Source: Lepidostoma basale
Taxonomy: Eukaryota > Arthropoda > Insecta > Trichoptera > Lepidostomatidae
Assembly: GCA_022606425.2 (NCBI GenBank)
Contig: JAHDVF020001469.1
Coordinates: 806,001-870,000, forward strand
Direction: 5' to 3'
Length of the DNA: 64,000 nucleotides
Shown here: one piece after another, positions 38,927-49,099 of the stretch
Layout of the letters: each line of letters begins with the position of its first letter
Position numbering within the stretch: position 1 is the stretch's first letter
Made by a program: the position numbers and the translations under genes
Notes under the pieces: generated by a model
The model's database searches: none
What the model saw: only the letters and a program-made list of their open reading frames with translations
What the model was told of the DNA's origin: nothing

Positions 38927-39184
38927 AATATTATTTTTAAGTTCTTGCTGGTTAAGTGCCTTATTACAGATAATTTAAAAAATGGTGGATACGTGTAACA
39001 TAAATTAAATAAACACAAAAGTCCGGATCGTCCATGTCAACATGTGCAACATTTAAAAAAACATTATGTGTTATTACATTATGTGCTAAATTAAAAAACA
39101 GTGGATACGTGGAACATATTATAAATTAAATAGACAATATGTGCACCGTCTAAAAAGAACATTTTGTGTTAAATTATTTTTATT

Positions 39185-39422
39185 TGTTATTTTATTTTAT
39201 ATCATTGTATTTTATATTATTTGTTTTAGATTTATTTTGTGGGTGTTGGACGATCAAAGTGTGCGCGGGAGATGCCTATTGGTGGCGATGAGGTTCGCAA
39301 CCCATCACACCGCGCCTCCCGCGGGGCGAAAAGAGAAGGATGGAGTGCCGCATCAGTAAAAGTGTGACAGTCCATTCTCTCTGCTTACACTTTCGGGGAG
39401 ACGGCGTGATGGTTAGTTAGTT
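39185..39422 (+). mobile_element. tRNA-like short element ending in LINE-A's tail (SINE-T)
   Basis: Starts in TTTTATATTATTTGTTTTAG, runs through GTGTGCGCGGGAGATGCC and GATGAGGTTCGCAACCC (box-B-like), then ends in CCATTCTCTCTGCTTACAC and TTAG repeats, the last 60 bases of LINE-A. The same composite is at 49870-50112. A SINE parasitising LINE-A would look like this. Confidence 0.7.
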
Positions 39423-39544
39423 AGTTAGTTAATTTGACAAATTAGCCTAATTATTATTATTATTATTATGCATATAGCATGAACTGCCTTTTATAGTGTC
39501 CGCCTTATGGCAATTCAATTTTTTTTTTTTTTAATTCCAGGGCT

Positions 39545-39800
39545 CAACATTGATGAATGAAAGATCGGACCAAAGTTGCCGATGCAGCGACTAATGTTTA
39601 AATGGAATGGGATCGGTCATAAAGCAAGGACAACGGGTTATAAGATCTTCTGGCCTGGAGTGGCGAAAGAGAAACAGCTACACAAATTCTGGCAGATCAC
39701 AAGCAAGATGGTCTGATGACATTAAACGAGTGGCAGGAGGTCAATGGCGCAGAGCGGCGAGGGATACAGTTGTGGAAGTCGGGAAGGGAGGCTTATGTAG
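39545..39800 (+). mobile_element. LINE-G-like 3' end
   Basis: Frames read LEWRKRNSYTNSGRSQARWS and DDIKRVAGGQWRRAARDT, then GGGAAGGGAGGCTTATGT. Typical RTE-like ending. Confidence 0.7.
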
Positions 39801-39814
39801 TATTATCATCTATA

Positions 39815-39965
39815 TTACTATTCCACGCCAGCGGACTCGCAGTGCCGAAATCACGATCGTAGAAACTTACTTTATTGGCTCTGATGTGAATTTCATGGAC
39901 AACAAAATCAAGAGTTTTGTTTCTTTAATATAATGAATGTTTTCTGCAAATGTGATATAATATTG
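39815..39965 (-). mobile_element. LINE-B fragment, inverted relative to 38165-38290
   Basis: AAATCACGATCGTAGAAACT and TGGACAACAAAATCAAGAGT are reverse complements of 38196-38290. Confidence 0.65.
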
Positions 39966-40089
39966 TTTATTTGATCATTAAATTTCATATAAAATATTCA
40001 AAAAATTGTTTTTCTATTACATTAGTAATATGTATTCAAGTTTATAATTCATTGTATTTTTTGAATATATATTGGGTTTATTTATGTAC

Positions 40090-40128
40090 CCGAATTTAGC
40101 AATAGCGAAGCGTTGCCGGGTCAGCTAG
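40090..40128 (+). mobile_element. Possible Helitron 3' terminus
   Basis: AGCGAAGCGTTGCCGGGTCAG followed by CTAGT resembles insect Helitron ends (short hairpin, then CTAG before T). No 5' end or Rep/helicase frame was found. Confidence 0.35.
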
Positions 40129-40134
40129 TATATT

Positions 40135-40530
40135 CATATTAACATATAACCTTTTTTTTCATTCATTCTTTCCATATGTTCAAACCATCTTAATGATCCT
40201 TTCATTATTTTGTTCATAACCGCATTCTCTTCTTATATTTTCATTATCCACACATTCGTCTAAGAGATCAAATTTCTACTGCATTTATTCTACTTTCATC
40301 CTTCTTTTGCCAGTTCCATGCTTCGCTTCCATACATAAGGGTCGGTAGAAGAACACCATTGTGCACTGCCATTCTAGCTTTTTGGAAAGGTTTTTGTTTG
40401 CGATGATAACTTTAAGTGCACCGTTCACTTTGTTGCCTGCCCCAACCCTTCTTTCAATATCCCCCTCCACTCGCCCATCTCTTATGAACTCATCTACTTG
40501 CTGCAAATTTTCACCATTCACGCTAATGTT
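40135..40530 (-). mobile_element. LINE-A internal fragment
   Basis: Minus strand encodes RVEGDIERRVGAGNKVNGAL and KVIIANKNLSKK then the EAWNWQKKDESR region, with a deletion. Confidence 0.78.
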
Positions 40531-40969
40531 GTAGATTCACAAATTCAAGACAGATAAATTCTCTCTGAGATCCCTGATCCCTGAGAAATATAGGTAATTA
40601 TTTTAAATGCAGCTTAAATGAACATCTGGATCATGTATCTTCTAATAAATTGAATATCTACCAAAACAGCAACTCATAATTAAAATTCAGTTCATCTTTG
40701 TCAGAACATACAATGCCACAAATTAAAGAGTCGACAATGTAATACAATGCAACATTAAGACCTTTCATATGTCAGCCAATATCACATTTCTTTTTTCAAT
40801 TTGGAATCGTAAACAAAGGAACGTCCACAGCTTTGGCTGATGACTAATTCAAAACAATGCACGTAACGTACAGACATATGCATGCAAAATAACTTCTAAA
40901 AACAATGAAACAAGCATATACGAGTATTATAAAAATCTTTTAAAAAGTTGTAAAAAGCAAACAAACAAA

Positions 40970-41310
40970 CCATCACGCCGTTTCCCCGCAGAGGTAGGCA
41001 GAGAGAATGGACCACCACACTACTCTATCCTGGCAAACCTTTCTAGATTCCTCCACATTCATACAACGAGTCATACACGCTCGTCGATTCCTCCGACTTC
41101 TAACATGACCAACCTTTAAAATTTGATTAATTTGGTCATGCCATGTTTTCCTCGGTCTGCCTCGACTCCGTACTCCATTTACATCGTTAACGTATATTTT
41201 CTTAACCATTCTTTCTCCATCCATGCGTTCCATATGTCCGAACCATCGCAGCGATCCTTTCATAATTTTGTTCATATTACCTTCTTCCGCTCTACATTCC
41301 TTTCTTACCT
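40970..41310 (-). mobile_element. LINE-A 3' half, TTTG tail, open frame
   Basis: 100 open codons: MNKIMKGSLRWFGHMERMDG, RSRGRPRKTWHDQINQILKV, MTRCMNVEESRKVCQDRVVW; tail AAACAAACAAACC at the left. Confidence 0.87.
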
Positions 41311-41825
41311 ACACTTTTTGTATAAACGTCCCTTTCGTAACCTTCGGGAAGCCGTGGGTGTACGAGGGTCCCAAAAAAAGTAGGAACATGTTTTTCTTAA
41401 AATCTGGTTTGACTGGTAGCATATGCCATGTACAAACTCACTCACTCCCCAAGGAGACGCATGCAGACGTATAACGAAAGAACTTCCGACATTTCGCCAT
41501 TGTGAATTCAAAACAACGAAAGGGTCTTTCAAGGTCGAAAAACAAGCCAACAAGCAACACACGCACGCCGATTATATCATAAGAAATTATAAACCCGAAT
41601 AAATAAAATAAAACTCTCAGTGTCCCGATGGAGTGAAATTGACCAAAAGCCTTCAAATCATTTAATCTATTTTATCTATAGATCATCCATTGTTTTAGCC
41701 GAAAAACTATGATACTATCTCACTATTAGAATCGTGAGAGGACTCTCATTAGAGCCAGTAAATATACTTATTTGAAGTTAGTGAAAAATTATACGTAAAA
41801 TTACTTAAAACTAACTAAACTTAAC
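41311..41825. other. Unassigned stretch, no gene seen
   Basis: Overlapping short frames on both strands but no recognised motif. GTACGAGGGTCCC at about 41361 resembles the outer bases of mariner ends. Confidence 0.35.
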
Positions 41826-42095
41826 AAATTTTAATTGTATCTCAATAGAGACGAAGACGCAAACTGGAAACTGAACATGGATGATCAAGGTGTTTACAGG
41901 ACTTATGACCTGTCATTGGTTGGGTTAAGCGCACGCTTTATGTAATTACAACATTCCCATTCCACCTTTGTTATTTGTGATCATGCATGACAAATTTTTT
42001 GGAAGATGTATATATACTTCAAAATCCATATTTATCTTCACGTGGCAGTTTCAGTCAGCCATCTATGTAGATTTGGTTGCACTAGTGAATTTTTT
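41826..42095 (+). mobile_element. Single-arm copy of the 4.8-kb foldback element
   Basis: Follows the left arm and the whole loop of 4795-5213, then continues into unrelated sequence where the foldback turns back. A short frame beyond it (42137-42278) starts MENDFRRLANYLINTMRRLS and ends YGTFK; I do not recognise it, but it may be part of the parent element. Confidence 0.7.
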
Positions 42096-42354
42096 CAAGA
42101 ATTAACCTATACAACCGACCCACTAACGCCATCTATGGAGAATGATTTTCGGCGTTTAGCAAACTACCTTATTAACACAATGCGAAGGCTGTCGCCTAAC
42201 ATATTGTTAGAAGCCGCTAGGAGTATTATTCCATTCTATATGATTGAACAAATAACAAATTACGGCACGTTTAAGTAAAAGTTATAAAATGACAACAATT
42301 TATTTGATACATAATAACACACATTGTTTTTTTTTTAATTATTATATTATATTG

Positions 42355-42705
42355 ACTTCGGGGTGAGATTTTGCAGGATTGTAGTACCCCGTAAGAGTCG
42401 TCCATAGTAGTCAAAGTAAGAAAACGCAATAGCCGGCCATTTTATAGAAATAAGTCTTCAAACTTTTCACCGTTTGCCTAAAAAAATCCCACGACGGAAT
42501 ACGAACCGGAAACCTATCGGCCAGTTGAAAAAAGATTGCAAGCTATCCGCTCGTCACCTAGCTATTGAAACTAGTGGCTTAATTTCTAGTGAATACATTA
42601 AAATCTTTTCTAGAAATTTTTTCATTATTGCGCTTTCTTATTTTGACTATGGATAACTATTAAGGGGGTACTACAATCCTGCAAAATCCCATCACGAAGT
42701 CAATT
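42355..42705. mobile_element. About 350-bp MITE with 40-bp inverted ends
   Basis: Left ATTGACTTCGGGGTGAGAT through GATTGTAGTACCCC and right GGGTACTACAATCCTGCA through ACGAAGTCAAT are inverted repeats with a few mismatches; inner segments (GTCAAAGTAAGAAAACGCAA / GCGCTTTCTTATTTTGAC) also pair. Superfamily not identified. Confidence 0.75.
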
Positions 42706-42774
42706 TCCTATGTCGTGCCCTTGGAAGTGCAAAATAATGTGTTTTTAATTTCGATACGATGATCTAAAATCGAG

Positions 42775-43000
42775 ATCTGCAAGGTGGAATATGTCGTGAG
42801 ATGGGGCAGACAACGCAGAAGATACTGGAATGCAGAGGATGGATCCCACCAGAATCCCACACGCTGTGGCGCATCAGATTCCTGCCGGCTGCCGTCTCCC
42901 CGGAAGACCGCCGAAGAGATGGAGATAGTTGGTAGTCAACCTCCCAAGAGAGGCCAGCCTGATTTCAGGAACATACCAAAGGTCTTTAAGGAGAAGAAGA
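42775..43000 (+). mobile_element. LINE-C 3' end, rearranged
   Basis: YVVRWGRQRRRYWN then, in another frame, AGACCGCCGAAGAGATGGAG coding for GRPPKRW, ending in AAGAAGAAGAAG. Confidence 0.68.
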
Positions 43001-43082
43001 AGAGAAGGTAATCTAAATTGATACTAATGGTTTTTGTTCACTATCTATAAATGAAGTATTTTTGTTGCTGAATCTTTAGTTG

Positions 43083-43136
43083 TTTGTAACACCTGATGAT
43101 GCCAACATAGATTGGCGAAACAGCTGTCGCGTTAAA
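43083..43136 (+). ncRNA. Hammerhead ribozyme-like motif (best copy)
   Basis: TAACAC, CTGATGA (43093-43099), T, stem II GCCAA/TTGGC (43101-43105 / 43112-43116), GAAA (43117-43120), palindrome CAGCTG, then TC and GCGTTA. TAACAC and GCGTTA pair at five of six positions as stem I, with cleavage expected after the C at 43128. The tiny palindromic stem III would favour a dimer, as known for Penelope-like elements. One extra T before stem II departs from the canonical core. Confidence 0.68.
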
Positions 43137-43144
43137 CTCGGTAG

Positions 43145-43670
43145 CTTGTTGTAATCGTTTGGTTACGTGTTTCTTAATGTTTTTTTTATTTATTTTATAA
43201 ACCATTATTACAAACTACCAACTATAAATTTAAAATATATTTAAAATAAATTCAATATTTAAACTCCGCCATGTCAGAAGTCGTTAAAATCGACACGCGT
43301 ATGCATGCAACACGCTGTATAAAGTGGAGATGAGTATTAAAAAATTTAACTTAAAACCACAATCACAACACAACTGATGTTCAAGCGAAACAAAAATGCA
43401 AAAATGTTACTAAGAACATTTTGATAGTGATGCTTCAATTTTACCCTTCGATAATATTGCACGCAAACTGCATTCCATGGTCACAAAACATAAGAAAACA
43501 AATCCATAATAGAGTTAAATAAAACGGAGTCTACTAATAAAAAGGTTACATTAATACTTCAGAATTTTTTCAATGAAACAAAAAACTTTACGACTTTTTT
43601 TTTACTTTAACACAAACTTGAATATTATGGTCAGACAATACGTTTTTTTTTTGGACAGCTGTTAAAAATA
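43145..43670. other. AT-rich stretch, no gene seen
   Basis: CATGCATGCAACACGCTGTAT near 43300 hints at a worn LINE-A piece; otherwise unplaced. Confidence 0.35.
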
Positions 43671-43674
43671 TATG

Positions 43675-44012
43675 ATGTATGGAAGAAAAGCATGGAATTG
43701 GCAGAAGGATGAGAAAAGAATAAATGCGGTAGAAATGAGATCCCTAAGACGTGTGTAACGATGTATGAAAGAATATCAAATGCTGATAAGGAAGGAATGT
43801 AGAGCGGAAGAAAGTATTATGAACGATATTATGAAAGGATCATATGGAACGCATGGATGAAGAAAGAATGATCAGGAAATTATACGTTAACGATGTGAAT
43901 TGAGTACGAAGTATCTCTAACAAGAGACCGAGGAAAGCTTGGCATAATCAAATTAATCAAATTTTAAAAGTCGACCATGTTAAAAGTCGGAGGAATCGAC
44001 GTGCGTATGTAA
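43675..44012 (+). mobile_element. LINE-A fragment
   Basis: KAWNWQKDEKRINAVEMRSL region, deletions, then AATTTTAAAAGTCGACCATG; joins directly to the next element at about 44012. Confidence 0.7.
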
Positions 44013-45835
44013 GTGGTGATTCAGGATCAAGTAGTGTGACGCCAACATCGTTCGCAGCGGTTTTGGAATATGCCTTTAAATACCTGAACTGGGAAGAAAG
44101 GGGTATCAAGGTGGACGGAAAAAACCTTAACAATTTAAGATTCGCGGATGACATCGTATTAATATCTGAAGATCTGGATGAAGCGCGTGTCATGCTGAAA
44201 GAGCTCATGGAAGTGACAAAAAAAGTAGGGCTCTGTATAAACACAACCAAGACCAATATAATAACGAATCTGATCCTCGGCGGTGCTATAGAGATTGACA
44301 ATCAGCTAATAGAAGAAGTCAAAGAATACAAATATCTCGGCCACAACATCTTACTTTCCAGAGATAATCAGACTGCTGAGCTTCAGAGAAGAATCGGTAT
44401 TGGGTGGGCGGCATATGAAAATCTGAAGAAGTTCTTTAATAGTAAGATTCCCCAGTGTCTGAAACGCAAAATGTATGATCAATGCGTACTTCCAGTAACT
44501 GACATACGAGGTATGTTCAAAAAGTATCGCGAATTTTGAATTTTCGCCGGTTACGTATATTCGATTTTTGATTTTTTTGTAGCGTTATGTTGGTACTCAT
44601 GTCTCTCACTTATGCCGATAAGTTCGGCCAGTTTGAATGTTCAGTTAATTTTTGAGAGCCACTTTGCTTGCACGTGTTTTGGCTCGTCTTCGATTTTTGC
44701 CCACTCCAAAAAAAAGGATCTAAGAATCTGTATCAAATTTTGAGTGAAAAACAAAATTAAGTCCCCGGACGCATTCCGAATGTTGACTGTGGCATATGGT
44801 GAAGCTATCTTGGACCAAAGCAACGTTTATCGGTGGTACAAAATGTTCTCAGAGGACCGAGAAGATGTGAACGAAAAAGAGCCTGCCGGACGCCCGAGCA
44901 CGTCAACAACAGACGAAAACATTGATGAAGTGAATAACATAGTATTGGCCAATCGTCGAATCACCGCTAGAGAAGTTGCTGAGGACTTAAACATATCGCT
45001 TGGCTCGTGCCATTCGATTTTTACCAATGATTTGAGCATGAGATCGGTCGCCGCGAAATTCGTACCAAAATTGCTCAATTTCGCATCTGCTTGTGCGCGA
45101 ATTTTTGGCCAAAACAACACACCAATAATGCCGCAGCCACCGTATTCCCCAGATCTGACCCCCTGTGACTTTTTCTTGTTCCCGAAACTGAAGAGGCCCA
45201 TGAAAGGACGACGCTAGGCTACGATTGAGGAGATAAAGACGGCATCGAAGGAGGAGCTGAACAAGATCACAAAAAATGATTTTTTGGGGTGCTTCGAGGA
45301 TTGAAAAAAACGTTGGCACAAGTGTATAATATCTGGTTGGGATCACTTTGAAGGGGACAAAATAGAAATTCATGAATATATAAATAATTTTTGAAAAAAC
45401 ACAAAATTCGCGATACTTTTTGAACGGACCTCGTATAGAGCAGAAACGCTAACCCTCACCAAGTCGACCATAAGGAGACTCCGTGTAGCACAGAGGAAAC
45501 ACGAAAGAGCCGTGCTACACGTAAGACTCTCAGACCGGATAAGAAATACTGAATACGTAGAAGGTCGGGAGTAACAGATGTCGCAAGGGTAGCGAAGCTT
45601 AAATGGTCATTTGCGGGACATGTTGCCAGATTGGTAGACGATAGATGGACCAGAAGGGTGGTAGAGTGGAGACCCCGCGAAGACAAATAGAGGGAGACCC
45701 CCCACACGATGGTCCGATGACATTAGAAGAATTGCTGGCGATTGGATGCAAAACGCACAAGACAGAGATACGTGGAGAAGTATGGGGGAGGCCTATGTCC
45801 AGCAGTAGAAGACAACGGCTGTCTGAGTAAGTGTG
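44013..45835 (+). mobile_element. RTE-like LINE with reverse transcriptase core, split by a mariner
   Basis: 44036-44500 encodes the palm/thumb part of a reverse transcriptase: LRFADDIVLISEDLDEARVM (FADD is the catalytic box), VGLCINTTKTNI, YKYLGHNILLSRDNQ, RRIGIGWAAYENLKKF, KRKMYDQCVLPV. After the mariner, 45436-45830 continues with AETLTLTKSTIRRLRVAQRK, RPPTRWSDDIRRIAG and WMQNAQDRDTWRSMGEAYVQ in shifted frames. It is the only RT catalytic box in the window. Confidence 0.85.
44505..45435 (+). mobile_element. Internally deleted mariner inserted in the RTE-like LINE
   Basis: Ends CGAGGTATGTTCAAAAAGTA and the reverse complement of TACTTTTTGAACGGACCTCG form 30-bp inverted repeats between TA dinucleotides. 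The transposase frame runs AYGEAILDQSNVYRWYKMFS, AGRPSTSTTDENIDEV, SMRSVAAKFVPKLLNF and then jumps to ASACARIFGQNNTPIMPQPP and YSPDLTPCDFFLFPKLK. The region with the first two catalytic aspartates (usual DESW and HQDNAPAH motifs) is missing in frame. Confidence 0.9.
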
Positions 45836-45839
45836 ACGA

Positions 45840-46500
45840 TTCATTATCTCTGCCTACCAGTTTTTTGGTATTGTATATTAGAATTGCATAACGAATCTTG
45901 TTCAGATAATCGAATGATTTTACTGAAATCTCTTGATGGAAATTCATTTTAAATAATAATGAAATAAAACGATGTTTTTTAACTGCTTTATTGTTCAGTT
46001 TCGATTCCGGAATCATCCCCATTCATCTATAACACATCGTATGTTTGTCCTGATGTGTTTGAAAGTAAACAATACTTTTGGGTTATTGACGCATTGGAAA
46101 CACAACCGTGCAATTTCTGTTTGTTTACAGCGGAATGCACCGTACTCCGAAGCCGATACCACACTTACTAGTATATTTATAGCGACGTAAACAAAGTCCA
46201 AACAACCGCAAACCACCAGCCAGACAACACAACATTACGTGAATGGTTCAACGAAAAGTCATAGGCGGACTTACTTCAACTCCAAACCATTATTGAATTT
46301 AAAAATAAGTTTAATTAACGAGCAACACATCATTACTTTTAAATGTTATAACTGAAGAAATATAATAATTTGAAATTTAAAATAGTTGAAAGTTTATAAA
46401 ATTCTAAAAAGTAAAAACAATTTATTGAATCAATTTTTATTAAATTCTCAAGGTGACGTAATCCTTTAAAATTTGTATTTTATACCAATGATTTCAGGTA
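45840..46500. other. Unassigned stretch, no gene seen
   Basis: No recognised repeat or frame; CACACTTACTAGTATATTTATAG is AT-rich filler between LINE copies. Confidence 0.35.
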
Positions 46501-46519
46501 ATAAACTAACTACTCACTA

Positions 46520-47125
46520 ACCATCTATCTCCCTGTGACTATCTCCCCGAAAGGGTAGGCAGAGAGGATGGACCGCCATACCATTCTCTCCTGACATACC
46601 TCTCTAGCTTCCTCCACTTTCATACATCGTAACATGCACGTTTGTCGATTTTTTCGACTTCGAATGCGCCCGCCTTTCAGTATTTGATCAATTTGGTCAT
46701 GCCATGCTTTCCTTTGTCTTCCACGACTTCTCTTTCCACTCACACTGCTTGCATACAACATTTTAACCATTCTTCTCTCGTCCATTCGTTCCATATGTCA
46801 AAACCATCTGAGGGATCATTTTTTAATTTGAGGGATCATCTGAGGGATCAATCATCTGCCTTACATTCGTTCGGTATTCTATAATATATCGTTTTCCCGC
46901 ACATTCTTCTCGGTGATCTCATTTCTACGGCATTTATCCTACTTTCTTCATTTTTTGCTAGCTCCAAGCTTCACTTCCAAACATAAAGTTTGGCACTAGA
47001 ACTCCATTATGTTCTGCCATATTTGCTTTAGTTGAAATATTTATATTTGCAGTGATGACTATGAGAGCGCCATTAATTTTATTCCCAGCACCGACCCTTC
47101 TCTCGATGTCTTTCTCCATTTTAGA
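46520..47125 (-). mobile_element. LINE-A 3' half
   Basis: Minus frame MERMDERRMVKMLYASSVSG, RSRGRQRKAWHDQIDQIL, RCMKVEEAREVCQERMVWRS; upstream part has an internal duplication of GAGGGATCAT. Confidence 0.82.
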
Positions 47126-47387
47126 AAGAATTAAGAGTTCTTAATTTAATTATGTGCACATTTCAAATATCTTTGCACGCCACTCAGTCCATCAATAACG
47201 CAGAGAACGGAAATAGTCGATTAGAGTGGTAATTTCAACTTGTTTGCGGAATAACAGAGCAAATGCATTTCATGAATGTAGATTGAAGAATGAATGTAGC
47301 ATTATGTAGAATGAATGTAGCATTATTAGTTAACCTCAAAGTTTACGCAAAATTCTTAACTCTGATCCCCGCATCCAAACTACAATA

Positions 47388-48210
47388 AAAGGCGGGCCAC
47401 ACTGTTTGAAACAAACTCTCCACAGGGGTGACCTTGGTTGAGAGCTGTGGAGCCCGCGGTTGGTGTAGCGTCCACACTTGGTTTAAAACAAGCTCTCCAC
47501 AGTAGACACTATTTTCGCATACGTCCGCACTCCACCGATGCACGGTGTTTCAGGGTGCGATATTACGAGCTACTTTTGGTAAAAACCCAATGACATTGAA
47601 ATGGCTAATTATAAGTGTTTAGGGAAGAATATCAGTGATCCAGTTGACACAATAAATTTGAGGCCGATTTGTTGAAATTTCAACCCCTAAATTACCTACA
47701 TAATTGCATGCAACAACAAAACCGGTTCAGTCGTATTGTTTCGTCGCTAACCGATTGATATATACCTATGAATTTAATATTCAAAATTAAATAAATACTT
47801 CTATTTCTATCTTTATACTCAAGGTCGAGCTGCAAAGAGGCTTTTACGGTCTCATATTTAAAAAAAAATCTTACGAAATACACTATTCAAATACCTACTT
47901 TAGGTAAAGGCAGAGAGATAGACAGATATATGTGTTTCTATCGTAGAAGTCAACAGACATAAATTTTATAAGAATAAAATTTTCAAAATAATAATTTTAC
48001 AGAATAATGAAAAGTAGCTCGTAATATTAAGATTTGAAACACCGTGTGACGCCACTACGCAACTGACCTTGACTGGTGGAATCAAACAGCCAAACATGTG
48101 GAATGCATGTGGAATCCACAAGGGTCAAACGAATTTTGGTTTAAAACAAGTGTCTACACAGTTTAAAACCGTTTGTGGAGAGCTTGTTTATAACAGTGTG
48201 GCCCGCCTTT
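47388..48210. mobile_element. 823-bp inverted-end element, unclassified
   Basis: AAAGGCGGGCCACACTGTT at the left pairs with AACAGTGTGGCCCGCCTTT at the right; AAACAAACTCTCCACA/TGTGGAGAGCTTGTTT and an inner TAGCTCGTAATAT with GAAACACCGTG also pair, so the arms extend about 190 bases with interruptions. A related 262-bp element is at 53508-53769. No coding frame. Confidence 0.78.
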
Positions 48211-48212
48211 AA

Positions 48213-48338
48213 AGCAGTAGAAATGAGATCCCTAAGACGAATGTGTGCTAAATCTTTATATGATAGTGTAAAATGCAAATATAAGAAGTGAATGCGGTGC
48301 GAATGAAAGTGTTATGAACAAAATAATGAAAGGGTCCA
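48213..48338 (+). mobile_element. LINE-A fragment
   Basis: GCAGTAGAAATGAGATCCCT through GAATGAAAGTGTTATGAACA; ends at the next insertion. Confidence 0.7.
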
Positions 48339-48349
48339 TTCCAATTGCA

Positions 48350-48654
48350 AACAAACAAACAAACAAACCATCACGCCGTTTCCCCGCAGGGGTAGGCAGA
48401 GAGAATGTACCGCCACACTACTCTATCCTGGCAAACCTCTCTAGCTTCCTCCACATTCATACAACGAGTCATACACGCACGTCGATTCCTCCGACTTCTA
48501 ACATGACCAACCTCTAAAATTTGATTAATTTGGTCATGCCATGTTTTCCTCGGTCTGCCTCGACTCCGTACCCCATTTACATCATTAACGTATACTTTCT
48601 TAACCATTCTTTCTCCATCTATGCGTTCCATATGTCATAGTGAATGCATTTTTT
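48350..48654 (-). mobile_element. LINE-A 5'-truncated copy with 11-bp target duplication
   Basis: TTCCAATTGCA flanks both sides (48339-48349 and 48655-48665). The tail AAACAAACAAACAAACAAACC lies at the left and 86 open codons follow on the minus strand (RIDGERMVKKVYVNDVNGVR, TWHDQINQILEVGHVRSRRN). Confidence 0.88.
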
Positions 48655-48676
48655 TTCCAATTGCATTCACTTCTTA

Positions 48677-49045
48677 TTTCGAGAACTCGGTCGTGCTGGA
48701 GGGTGTTCGGCTTTTTGTCCCTGATAGATATCTCCGACAGCGATAGCATAGATTGTTTTACCTTCCGGCCGCCAGAACTAACCTGCCTCCTGCCGGTGGG
48801 AAGAGCAAGTTTAATCTGCTGAACGCGGTCTCCTCGGAGATCGACGTCTTTCATATTAGTGAAAGTACGTTAAGAAGGTAAATACTCTTGATTTTGGAGA
48901 GTATCTTGTCTTCCTAATGTCGAACCATCTCCGATGCGTTTCTGGTAGTATACTAAATACAAAATATTCTTTTACAAGTTCTCAATAGATGCCTTAAACC
49001 TTAATTTTGTTATGTATAATATTTTGATGAAATAAACTGATTTGA
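48677..49045 (+). mobile_element. LINE-D 3' end inserted in a minus-strand LINE-A
   Basis: TTCGAGAACTCGGTCGTGCT, CTCCTCGGAGATCGACGTC, CGAACCATCTCCGATGCG, then AATAAACTGATTTGAT. LINE-A sequence GCATTCACTTCTTAT before it continues as TATTTTCATTCGACACTCTA after it. Confidence 0.78.
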
Positions 49046-49099
49046 TATATATTTTCATTCGACACTCTATCATACACAAATTTAGGTTGGTACAAGAAC

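Noticed and set aside
37100..41000. CRISPR-like short repeats
   Set aside because: The repeated words are LINE and SINE ends at irregular spacing in a eukaryotic genome; no spacer structure or cas genes.
45599..45844. Antisense open frames over the RTE-like LINE
   Set aside because: The plus strand gives a consistent LINE C-terminal peptide; the opposite frames have no family resemblance.
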